Source of the DNA: Microplitis mediator
Lineage: Eukaryota > Arthropoda > Insecta > Hymenoptera > Braconidae
Assembly: GCF_029852145.1 (NCBI RefSeq)
Contig: NC_079979.1
Span: 13,866,642 to 13,930,641, forward strand
Reading direction: 5' to 3'
Length of the DNA: 64,000 bases
The notes beneath the pieces were generated by a model. The model did no database searches. It was not told the DNA's origin and saw only the letters and a list, made by a program, of their open reading frames with translations. A program made the translations under genes and the position numbers. This document shows positions 35,769 to 46,500 of the stretch, piece after piece. The number at the start of each line of letters is the position of its first letter. Position 1 is the stretch's first letter.

Positions 35769-38700
35769 TTAACTAATTGTTTCATTTTTCTCTTGATTTG
35801 TTCTTCTACTCTTGATGGCTTCCCATGCAAACTCAATGCCCCAGTTAATAAAACATATAACGATTAATGAATTCATCGAGTGTAAACAAATTCTATAACT
35901 ACCACTGTAGTCCCGGATGTATCCTGAAGTTAATTTGACGTTTATTAAAATTATTTAATTAATATTAATTTATAGTTTTTAGTAATAAAAAAAATTATTT
36001 ACCAACGATCGGACTGAAAACCAGTGAAAACATTCCTTTTGATACCATATAAAATCCATATGCATGCGGCAAACTCTTCAGTGAACATGTTTCCGAGACT
36101 GAGAGATTCAAATTTTGTATCACAGCTCCTCGGATGAATCCATTTATCACCAGGATTGCAAAGAGCCAGATACCTTTTGTACGTTCGGCAAAAACTTTAA
36201 GAATAATATTATTAAAGATTAATTTATTAGTAAATATAAATAAGGGAGGGAGGGGAAAACGGGGTACTTAAGGAAATACCAAGATTTCGAGGACTCAAAT
36301 ACACAATATCGTATTCGTTTTAATGAAATTCAAAGTAAATAGAAAAAATTATCAGTTATCGTTGCAAAAACAAACTTTTCATTTTTGCGGGCATAATGAG
36401 GTACCCCCTAAAAAAGGTAAAAAAAAAAATGTGGATTTTAAATGAATTTGATTAAGTTAAATTTTTTTGCAAGTAATTTACATGAAGAAAAATCATGTTT
36501 TACATGATTTTTGGAAACAAAAGAAGAATAACAAATTTTTAATAATTTTTTTCATAAAACAAACGTCATTAATATTTTTCAACTAACAATTGATTTTTGA
36601 AAAAGTTTAATACAAAAAATTCAAAATAACGCTCAATTATATTTACAATAGTGATATAGAGTTGTTTAGAAACCATTTAAAATATAAAATTTTTTTTTAG
36701 AAAATTTTGGGGGTATCCCGTTTTGCCTACCCTTCCCCTTTTTGCCCCTCCTTCCCCTATATATGAATAATTGATAACTTACCAGATCTACCAATAGCAA
36801 GACACAGTACATTTATCCAAAACAGACGTCTTTTTTTGAATCCCAATTTGTCATAAATAATTGGCAATATTAATCGAGATATAATATCGGTAAATGCTGT
36901 CAGTGATAAACAAAATGCAACTTCACCTTCAGTCATCCCTATTTATAAATATATTTTTAATTAATTCATTTATTTAATTATTATTAATTTCTTTATACCG
37001 TAAAAAATTGAGAGTGAATATGGATTTTATTTCGATCCCTCACTCGAAAGTCCAGAATTCTAAAAAAAATCACTTTGCGTACGGAGTAAATACACACGGA
37101 GTAGAGAGAAATATGAGTAAGTATGCCTATGCAGCATAGCAATAATTACATTACTCTATAGTTTATGTCACGTCGCTCTTATGTGACTGCGTATACAAAC
37201 TATAGAGTGATGTAATTATTACAATGCTGCATAGGCATATTTACTTGACATTTCTCACCGTACATGGAGATAAATTTACAGTGACAATTACAATATATTA
37301 TGGGAATGTTTTCCAAATCGTATGGCAACAAGTGTTTTTGAAATACCGATTATAGGAATGGCGCCCATTTAAATATAGTGGAAACCTAAACATGCAAACA
37401 TGCAAATAATCTTCTCAATAAGACAATTTATAGATAAATTAAGAAAAATATAGATAGCCCGAACTGGGAATCGAACCCAGACCAATTCGGTATCGCGCCG
37501 AGTGCTCTACCAGTTGAGCTATCCGGCACTATACTATATACCATTCAATTTGATCTATAACTTATTGAGCCACACCGTCCATCGTACGGTAATACACCAT
37601 TTAAATATAGTGGAAACCTAAAAAAATTATGGTAACCATTCTTATCTATATGGGTTACCATAAACTATAGTAAACGTTACCATGGTATATGGCAATTATT
37701 TCCATAATTCATGGTACAAATTACCATAATATCATGACAGTAATTATCATAATATTATGGTAATGATTCTCAGACATTATGGAAATTATTATCATAATAT
37801 ATGGTAACGTTTACCGTAGTAGTATAGGGTTTATTCCTATACGCGTCTAAGAACGGTTCCAATGTGGGTATAGAAATTATTCTTATATGACTATGGGAAC
37901 TATTTCCATGAGTATGGTAATCGTTACCATAATATATAGAAACTTCTACCATAATTACAGGAATGGTTCCCATAGTTATGGAAATTTTTCCCAGAAATCA
38001 TAGGCGTATATCCCACAGTCCAAAGTAATTACTATCCTACACACTGAAAAAAAAAGTGATAATACTTCCCATCTTGACCAAGTAACTATTCCCATCTTTA
38101 AATTTTAATGATTCTAATTATTTTATGTTAACTTTATTCTATCAGAGATGGTAAGCATTTTTATCTAGATGGTAACCATTCTTATTCGTGATGATGATCA
38201 TTACTATCTTAGAAGGCAAAATTAAAAAATTTTTTAGACATAAGCAATATTACTATCTAAATGGTAACTATTACTATCGGTGATAGTAATTATTACTATA
38301 CGAGAAATGAATACACGGAAAGATTGGAACCCGACTGGTTACTGTTCTGCACCCGACTCAGTACGGTGCTGGAAGAAAATGCTCGATTGTGGTCCAGCAG
38401 CACACTGATTACTGTGCGGAACCTGACTGAGTGATATGCGCACACACGGAAAAAAAATAGGTGCTGCAACAGGACAAAATCCTGTTACAGCAACAGGACA
38501 TATCCTGTGGTAGCCATAGGACAAAATCCTGTTGCAGCAACAGGATTTTTTCTGTGGAAGCAGGGTGTGTTCTGTTGCTGCAACAGGATTTTGTCCTGTT
38601 GCAGCGCCTATTTTTATATCCGTGTGTGCGCATATCACTCAGTCAGGTTCCGCACAGTAATCAGTGTGCTGCTGGACCACAATCGAGCATTTTCTTCCAG

Positions 38701-41700
38701 CACCGTACTGAGTCGGGTGCAGAACAGTAACCAGTCGGGTTCCAATCTTTCCGTGTAGTTATCATAAAAGCATGATAATGATTATCACATACAGATGGTA
38801 ATCATTCTTTATTACAAGATGGTGATAGTTAACATTTTTTTTTTCAACGTGTAACGTTATGGATTAATATTCCATAAACGTACGAGGAACGGTTACCATA
38901 AGTTTCTCTCCATGTATAGGGAGTTTTTTTCCAGCGGAATGATTTCGGAGTAATGTAAATTTTATTTCAATCAGCATTTACTCTCATTCGAAGTTTTAAT
39001 TTTAAAATAAACTCCCTTTCAAAATGAAATTCACTTTGATGAGATTATATAAATAAAAAATCATCCGCTTCGTATTTAATCCGCGTTCACTCTTAAAATT
39101 TTTTACAGAGTAAAGAATAATTAAACATACCAATAGTATCACGTAAAAAAAATGGTGTCACTAATTTAAAATTAACTTCAGAAACAGCAAATAGACTTAG
39201 CCCAAAAATGACATTTAAATACGAGTAATTATTTAGTAAATCTAAATTAAATATATCAGTAAACGTTTTTAAAAAAGTCAAACATTTTTGATCTTGTTCG
39301 TTATCTAATTTACTAAGAGATTCATTTAAATTTTTTTCCGCCCCAGATTTCTCCATCAGCGGCAGCTCAGTTTCATCGCAGATTTTTTCATTTGTTTCGA
39401 TCTGTAAATAAATAACAACAATATCAATATTTGATAATTTAAATTAAAAATGAAGTAAAAAAAAATAATTATTGACTTATTACTTTGACGATTGAAATTT
39501 TTTCACAGGTTTTGGTTTCAAGAGGTCGTAATAAACAAGCTCCCACAATAGAATGCATTGTCCAGGCGCCAATTATCATCATGGTTCCTCTGAATCCATA
39601 GAGCCCAAGTAGGAAATGACCTGCCTAAATTTAATTTTATTATTTAATTTTGTATATAATAATAAATGAATAAATTGAAATTAAAATTACTTGTGGAACG
39701 ATCATCATTGCGATGGCTGTACCAGCAGATGAATAGCTGACAGCTTGACCACGTTTTTTATCAAAATATGTATTCAATGCTATGAATGATGATGCTATTG
39801 CCAAACCATTTCCTATACCTTGAACAATAATTCATTTTTCATTAGTAAAAATTAGGGGGGAGAGGGCAGGGGAGGTCTCTAAGAAAAAAATATTAATAGT
39901 CTGAGCTGTTTTTACTTGTTCTACTTTTTTTTTTTATCTCCAAATAAGTATTTAGTGACCATAGGGCCCAGTTTTAAAAACAGAAAATCCAAAATATGGG
40001 ACCAAATGAGCATCCGTCAAAAATCCAATCAGACTTTAAAACTTTTGTAAGATAATCAAAGTTACCCCATGATTTCTATTTGCTTTACGGTTTAAAAAAA
40101 ATATTTCAGTGCCTATTTAGGCTCTGTAAAAAATTTGTGGAGTGAACGTGGATTTAATCTGCAGTGAATTGAGAGTGAATGCGAAGCAGATGATTTTTTA
40201 TTTATTTAAACCCCTTGGAGTAAAATCTACTCAGGGAAGTTTATTTTAACATTAAAACTTGGAATCAAAATGGATGTAGATTAAAATAAAATTCACATCA
40301 CTTCGAAATCACTCTCCTGCAAATAAAAAAATTCCATATCAACTCCGTACGCGAATTAATTTTTTTAAACTCCGAAACTTTGGATCAGAGTGAATTTAGA
40401 TTGAAATACTATCCACATTTACTTCGAATTCACTCCTGATTTTTTACGGTGTGAAAAATCGTAAAAGTATCATCTGACCTCCCCTTCCTCTTATTTAAGG
40501 TGATTATCAATTGATTAACAATTATTAATTAAAGTACTTAAAAATATATATATCACTTTGATTACAATCAAATAATTGCTTAACATAAAAGATGATAAAT
40601 CAAAAGTCAATAAACATATTTTTTAATTAAGTTAAAATAATAAAATACTGTAAACAGAGTATAAATTTGTCAATATTAATTCCATTATTTATACAGTTAA
40701 AAATTTTAAATGCTTAAGTTACAGAATTTAAATTCTTATTTTTCAATTATTTTTATTTTTATTTTTTTTTTTAAATTAATCATTTGTGTTTTCTTTAGAA
40801 TTTTGTACACGAGAATACTTTCCTTTAAAAAATATTACCATTAAAATTTAAATTATTTACAGAACTATTTTAAGTAAACTCTGTCTAGTATCTAATTTTT
40901 ATAGATAAATTACGAAAAAAAATTGTCAACCCTAAAGAAATTTACGATTCTTAGAAACTTTCTTTTCGATTCTTGCTGCAAGAAAATTTTTTCTCACTCC
41001 AAAACAATTTTTGTTTTCAATTCATAGTGCAAAATATTTCTTGGAACAAATAAACCTTTTTTTGAAGCGAGTAAAAATATTTTGCGCGAAGAAATACTTT
41101 TTTTCTGAGCAGCCAAAAAATACTCAAGTGGCCAGAATGGACATTTGCTAACTTTGAATTCAATTTTGTAATACAATAGAAAATTGTTGACTTCAATTCA
41201 GCACAAATCTAACAAACGTTTATCATAACAAAAGTTAATTTTACCAATTATTTAAAAACTATTATTACAAATTAAAATGAACTTTAATTACCTAATAAAT
41301 ATAATGTGCAGTTTATATTAACAATCAGCTCTTATAATTTAAATACAAGAAATGTTTATTAGTTCCTGTATTTTTTTTAATTATTAAAATGATTGTTGAC
41401 TTAAATACTTTAATTAATATTAATCAAATAAATTTATAATTATTAAGTAATAAGTATTAAAATTATTCGTTACCATTTAAAATACTGTAAGTAATGAGAA
41501 TATGTGTAACACTATTAGCAAATGACGTGAGTGTCAATCCAGTGCAACAAAGTACAGCTCCAAATGCTGCAACTTTTCTATACGAAAATTTGTTCAATAA
41601 TGGCCCCACAAAAATTCCTAAAAAATTTTTTTTTTTTAGTTTTCCACCAATAATATAATAAAAAACCCAGTACCCGATATTTACTAAATTTTACTAAATA

Positions 41701-42474
41701 TAGATATACAAATGTATAAAGTGATCGCCCTGATTAAACAACTGAATTCGACCGAATTAAAAATTTTAATTCTGTTATTTTCTGTCGAATTCTGCAAAAC
41801 AGAATTCAACTGAATTGAAAATTTGAATTTGAATTAAACAAAATAAAACCGATTTAAAAATTTCAAATTCGTTTTAATTCAGTTTAATTCGGATTCAGAA
41901 CCAGAAATTGGAGAATTATTTTCGAATTAATCAGAATTAAACTGAATAGAATTATTTAAATTCGTTTTAATTTGGACGAATTCTGGTTTTCCTGCCGAAT
42001 TAGACAGGAATTCATTTTTGAGTTAGGTATCGAATTAACAGAATTTATCTGAATTAAATAGAGTAAAAAATTTAATTCTGTTTAATTCGATCGAATTCAG
42101 TTGTTTAATCAGGGCGGAGTACTAGTTCCCTGATCAGGTACTGGGTCCTTTACGTTATATATAAAAAAAAAAAAAATAAATAAAACAAAATACCTGAAAA
42201 ATTTGCACATGCATCAAAAACACTAGGAAATGTTGACATTTTAGTAGAATCAATTTTCAAATCTGTCAATAAATCATGGAATATAAGACCAAATGAGGGT
42301 TCAAGTGACCTAAGTGACAGCTAAAAATAATAAAAATTGTGAAAACAGTGAAATAATATTAATGAAATTGAAAATTACCGTAATAAGGCTGCTGCCAAGA
42401 CAAACAAACCACCCCCAGCCGCCATCGGGTGCTTTAGATCTCTCCTCATCCTTGATAGTTATTTTCTGCGACAT
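35769..42474 (-). CDS. MCT-C: monocarboxylate transporter-like (SLC16/MFS)
   Basis: Nine exons: 42474-42379, 42320-42194, 41617-41474, 39818-39691, 39624-39484, 39401-39131, 36938-36783, 36194-36003, 35923-35769; 469 residues plus stop, phases consistent. It starts MSQKITIKDEERSK, then APDGGWGWFVCLGS (DGGWGW signature). NTYFDKKRGQAVSY is the helix-5 motif. This is the shortest paralog: the loop between helices 6 and 7 is only about 60 residues (IETNEKICDETELP to DQKCLTFLKTF). FTDIISR in helix 8 keeps Asp320 and Arg324. GFKKRRLFWIN follows as the charged loop. Predicted plasma-membrane monocarboxylate-type carrier, substrate unknown. Exons 2 to 4 (127, 144, 128 nt) match MCT-B exactly in length. 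The 2.2-kb intron between exons 6 and 7 is a nest of transposons, including a perfect palindrome. Its start codon faces that of MCT-D 1.1 kb away. Confidence 0.92.
36243..36762. mobile_element. GGGGAAAACGGGGTAC inverted-repeat element
   Basis: The left end ggaggggaaaacggggtac and right end gggtatcccgttttgcctac are imperfect inverted repeats enclosing about 520 bp, with a further gaggtaccccct copy inside. It lies in the intron between MCT-C exons 7 and 8. Confidence 0.65.
37093..37260. mobile_element. foldback MITE, CACACGGAGTAG ends
   Basis: Arms of about 75 nt (37093-37167 and 37190-37260) share tatgcctatgcagcat and taattacatnactctatagt in inverted orientation. TA flanks both ends. About 168 bp. 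Confidence 0.8.
37391..37596 (-). mobile_element. tRNA-related SINE with 26-bp target duplication
   Basis: A 26-nt direct repeat flanks it exactly (37365-37390 and 37597-37622; starts ccatttaaatatagtggaaa). On the minus strand 37527-37457 is tRNA-like: box A tagctcaactggtagagc, box B gggttcgattccc with a perfect 5-bp T stem. The anticodon loop lacks U33 and the acceptor stem is mismatched, so it is not a working tRNA gene. The long duplication indicates LINE-mediated insertion. There is no evident poly-A tail. ctcaataag occurs inverted on both sides of the tRNA part. Confidence 0.75.
38040..38851. mobile_element. CACTGAAAAA-end element, GGTAACTATTACCATC words
   Basis: TA then cacactgaaaaaaaaag on the left; ttttttttttcaacgtg then TA on the right. 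The interior carries gatggtaaccattcttat-like words in both orientations. Interrupted at 38314-38755 by the perfect palindrome. Confidence 0.75.
38314..38755. mobile_element. young 442-bp palindrome, AACAGGAC words, TA duplication
   Basis: TA|cacggaaagattggaaccc on the left is mirrored to ...aatctttccgtg|TA. The outer arms (38314 to about 38445 and 38623-38755) are identical by eye over about 130 nt, including the GC-rich gtccagcagcacactgatta stretch. The middle is made of caacaggacaaaatcctgtt and tgcagcaacaggat words. Unusually GC-rich for the window. Open frames on both strands encode the same C-terminal peptide because of the symmetry, so they are not genes. Confidence 0.92.
41666..42145. 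mobile_element. CCCAGTACCCGAT MITE, interrupted
   Basis: Ends cccagtacccgat and tgatcaggtactggg match the intact 86-bp element at 60035-60120. The right portion has been opened by the insertion at 41726-42116. It lies in MCT-C intron 2. Confidence 0.65.
41726..42116. mobile_element. GAATTC-word foldback
   Basis: Ends cgccctgattaaacaactg and its inverse (42092-42116) enclose about 390 bp composed of gaattcgaccgaatt, aattctgtt and ttaattcagtttaattcgg words in both orientations. Nested in the 41666-42145 MITE. Non-coding. Confidence 0.8.
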
Positions 42475-43578
42475 ATTCACCGTGAATATGTCAAAATATA
42501 AAAAATTTCTTCTTCTTCTTTTTCTTCTGCCTCTTCCTCTTTATCTTCTTTTTGTTCTTGTGTGCTATGATTTTATAATAACAAGTACCTTCAAACTCAC
42601 CAATTAATTTAATACTGGATACACATAACAGACCGCTGAACGCTTCTTTCGTCATACCAGACTTATCTTTTTATTTTTAATAGTTATATGATAACATATC
42701 TCATTATCTTCTTTAAATCAATAACTTAATTAACATATACACAACCTTCATTTTTTTATATTTTTATTTAAATAGAAAATAAAAATTATCCCGCTATAAA
42801 TACGTACGTTTTTTAAAAATCACTCAGTCGTTTTTAAAAAATTTATTTAAATTAATCTTAGAGTAAGCAATACGTTTGTTATTTTCCATAGGCCATAAAT
42901 TATCCAATATTAAAATATTAATTGTTTAATTGTTTTATTTATAAATCGTATCTTCAGAGTGTTAAAAAAAAAAGTCAATGATATTTTTGAGATAAAATAA
43001 AAATATGAAGTAAAACATTACGAAATATAAAAGTTGAAATAATAAAAATTACAAAATTTTAATTACAAAATAATAAGTAAAGTCATTGATTTATTTATTT
43101 AAAATAAACATACCATTAATGGAAAGATAAAATTTAATTTTATCGTTAGTAAAAATGAAAAAGATAAAAGATTTATTAATTTAATTAAAAATAGTTTTAA
43201 AACATAAAATTGAATTATCATTAATATAAATATTTATAAAAGATTAAATTACACAGATTCATTTTCCGTATTTGTAATATTTAATAACTGTATTTAGTAT
43301 TTAATAACGACAATAATTCATAAGTTACAAGGAGACACATGAAATTAAATCCAAAATATCGTAAGATAAGCGATCTCATTATTTTTAATTTTTAAAACTC
43401 AACAACACAATAGTACAACTTGTCTACTGTCAGCCACAATGTCGCATTTTCAGATTATTGAAGCCTCAGTCGAAGGCGATCTCTACATCTGAGCGCCTCA
43501 AATTTATTGTACTTCCTTATCATTTTTATAAAATTTAATTTTCATTTAAATAAAAATAATTATATTTTTTTATTGTTT
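42475..43578. promoter_or_regulatory. divergent intergenic region, MCT-C/MCT-D
   Basis: A 1,104-bp AT-rich gap between two start codons facing away from each other. It must hold the 5' UTRs and promoters of both transporters. I see no clear TATA box that is better than background. The GC-richer stretch cctcagtcgaaggcgatctc at 43466-43485 stands out just upstream of MCT-D. No repeat was recognised. Confidence 0.5.
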
Positions 43579-46500
43579 ATGATGCGTGATTGTGATAAAA
43601 TAAGTGATAAAAAATATACGAACAATGAAAATGAAAGTAATAAATTACTTGAAAAAAATATTAATAACAATTTCGATGATGATACTGAAGAATTGACACT
43701 TGAAGATTTGGCGCCTGATGGCGGCTGGGGATGGATGATTGCCATTGCCATGATTATTGTCTTCGTAAGTTTTTTTTTTCATTTTCGATAAATTAATTTA
43801 ATAAATAATCTTACTTGTGTTTATTAAGTAAACATGCAAATAAAATAAAAAATATTTGATAGCTATCTAGAGCAATTGATAAATTGATAATGAATCTGTA
43901 ATTATGTTTAATTAAGTAATAAATTGTAAGCAGGTTTTTTTTTTATTATGTAAAATTAATGAAGACGCATAATAAATAGTTGGGTGTGTGATTTAATAAT
44001 TAAACAAATGTTAATTAATCTAGGTGACAACATTCTGCGCAGGAGCTTCGTTTTCTATAGTCTTTGGACAATTTTTCGAGTCTACTGGACAGTCGGGGTC
44101 GGCGATGACGCTACTTAATTCTGTTTTTATGATCAGCTTCTCATTGTCAGGTAGACGGAATTTTTTAGTCTTGCAGATGCATTCAATTAAAAGTCTTATC
44201 TAGCTGATTTGTTTTCTAAGCTAAGATAATTTATTCTTTAAATATTACTTTTTTAAGGTGTGATGACAAACGCATTGTTGAAGAAATATTCCATAAGATT
44301 AATCAGCATTACTGCGGCTGTTTTGTTCTCCATTCCAAATATTTTGTCGGCTTTTGTTACGCATGTGTATCAATTGGCTATTATTTTTTTTATACAGGGT
44401 ATGGGCGCTGGATTGATGAATACAATAACCAGCGCTAGCTTCAATGCGTATTTTGTTAAAAAACGTGCTAAGGTAGTTTCAAAATTATTTTATAATTTTA
44501 TTATGATGAAAGATCACAAAATAGAAAATTATCAAATTGGAATGGTTTGTTTTGTGTCATATTTGGATTTAATTAATTATAATTAATAGTTGTGTGGGCC
44601 TCAGAAAGGAGGCACAGGACAAACGGGAAGATTTTCCCAGAAAAGAAAGAACCTTTCTGAAATAAAAAGTTGATAGTATTTCAAAATTTCATTTAGCTCA
44701 ACGCGTCCCTAATACCAAAAAAGCATATAATTTTTTTTTAATTCACCTATCGCTTCAGAGTGACGAAATTGATCAAAAAACAAAAATTAAAAACAAAAAA
44801 TATTAATTCCAAAATAGCCTACAACAGCAAGCATATGCCTTTTTGGCATTAATTTTATTTTTCATTTTTTAGCAAATGCCAAAAAGGCGTATGAATAAAA
44901 AATCAACAAAATCAACGAATTGGTTCAATTAAATATTTATTGACAAAAAATGATTGAATTTAATATTCTAATGATTTTTTATTTATGCGCCTTTTTAGCA
45001 TTCACTAAATAATGAAAAATAAAGCGGCTGAGGCAGCCGTTCGGCACACGCGTGGCTCGGGCGATCGCCGAAGTTAAGTAGCATTGAGCATGGCCACTAC
45101 TTGGCTGGGTGACCGTTTAGCCACGCGTTGGGTTCGAACGAAGGTCTCTGACCGTTAGGCGCGGGATGAAGATCCAGTGATCGGTAAAATGGGAATTTTA
45201 TCGATCACTGGAGCTTCACCCAAACCGAAACTGTACTGGCTAGGTTTTCTCTGTGGTTTCCCTACGCCACTACACCTTCATTGCACAAGGAAGGTTGTAG
45301 GGCATCACCGTAATGATGCAGTACAGTATAAGCACAAGTCGGCCCACAGCCGCACAATGAAGGCAGAAATATAAAGTAAAGCAGTTACAATATAAAGGCA
45401 AATGTGTAAAAAGCCGTTACTACGGCTGTATACTAGAAAAACAATTAAAATAAAATAATGAAAAATAAAATTAATGCCAAAAAGGCATATGCTTGCTGTT
45501 ATAGGCCATTTAGGCAATAATATTTAAAATTTTGTTTTTGATCAATTTCGTCACTCTGAAGCGATAAGTGGCTCCTAAAAAGTTTTCACCGAAAAATCTG
45601 AAAATTAGAATCGTCGAACTTCAAAATATTTGTTTTTTTTTTTTCAAATTCACGATACGACCATTATTTACATAAATACAGCTACTCAAAACTCACTGAA
45701 AAATTTCGAAATTTTTTTTGACTTTATTTTTTTCCCTTAGTATATTTAAATTTGAATTCACGGGTTTAACTTCATGGTAATATACTTTTTTTTTATATGT
45801 TTTTTTGGCATTAATGATCATTGTGCCTAAAAGCAAAAAGGCTTATGTATATTTATAGGCCTTTTTGATTTTAATTTTGTTTATTATCAAAATATTCATT
45901 TCAAATCATTTCTAAGCGATTGAGCAAAATAAAAAAATTTATATGCCTTTTTAGTTTTATGGTAGATCTATAAACAGCATATGCCTATTTGGCATTAGGG
46001 ATGCGTCAAATTACATTGAAAGCAGTGAAACTTTTTGGTTAAATTTCAATATCTTTATAACTGCATCAAATTTAAAAATTATTGTAGGAATTGCAAATTC
46101 CATAACTTTGAATTTGAAGAGCTCGTTTTTACAATTTATACTGTAATAGATAATAATAATTTCACGTATCTTTCGATTTTCATTACTTACTCTAACCGGT
46201 GGAGCTCGTGGGATAGCTTTCCGTAGCCGTTGAAAGATGAAGGTTATTAGTCCAGAAAGAAGGAAACGGTTCTTGATATTAAATATGATCTAATACATTG
46301 GATTCCCCGGTAATATTTGCATTATCATAAAACGTGATCAGGCTTCTGTATACAAAACCAACTTGACATTTAGTAATTACTTAGATATTCATTTATTTAA
46401 TGCTTAAAAGTCTAATGTTTATGTATACTGCGTATCTTGCTTTGCAAGATTGAATTTAAGGTAAACATGTGCATAAAAATAATGTTGACAGCAAGACTTC

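Larger units (their letters stand above)
37263..38914. mobile_element. CATGGAGA element, TTACCATAATATGG words, hosts nested insertions
   Basis: TA followed by catggagataaa on the left and tttctctccatg followed by TA on the right. The interior repeats accataatattatggtaa-like self-complementary words. It has been invaded by a tRNA-related SINE (37391-37596) and by a CACTGAAAAA element (38040-38851), which itself contains a 442-bp palindrome. The element lies in MCT-C intron 6. Confidence 0.7.

Noticed and set aside
37457..37527. Functional tRNA gene
   Set aside because: Anticodon loop lacks U33, acceptor stem is mispaired, and the unit is flanked by a long target duplication, so it is a SINE head.
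38339..38730. Overlapping open frames on both strands ending in the same peptide
   Set aside because: They arise from the perfect palindrome: the two strands read the same sequence. There is no initiation context or splice support.
45047..45130. Genuine 5S rRNA gene
   Set aside because: Only part of the 5S sequence matches, it is fused to an unrelated tail, and it is flanked by a target duplication.
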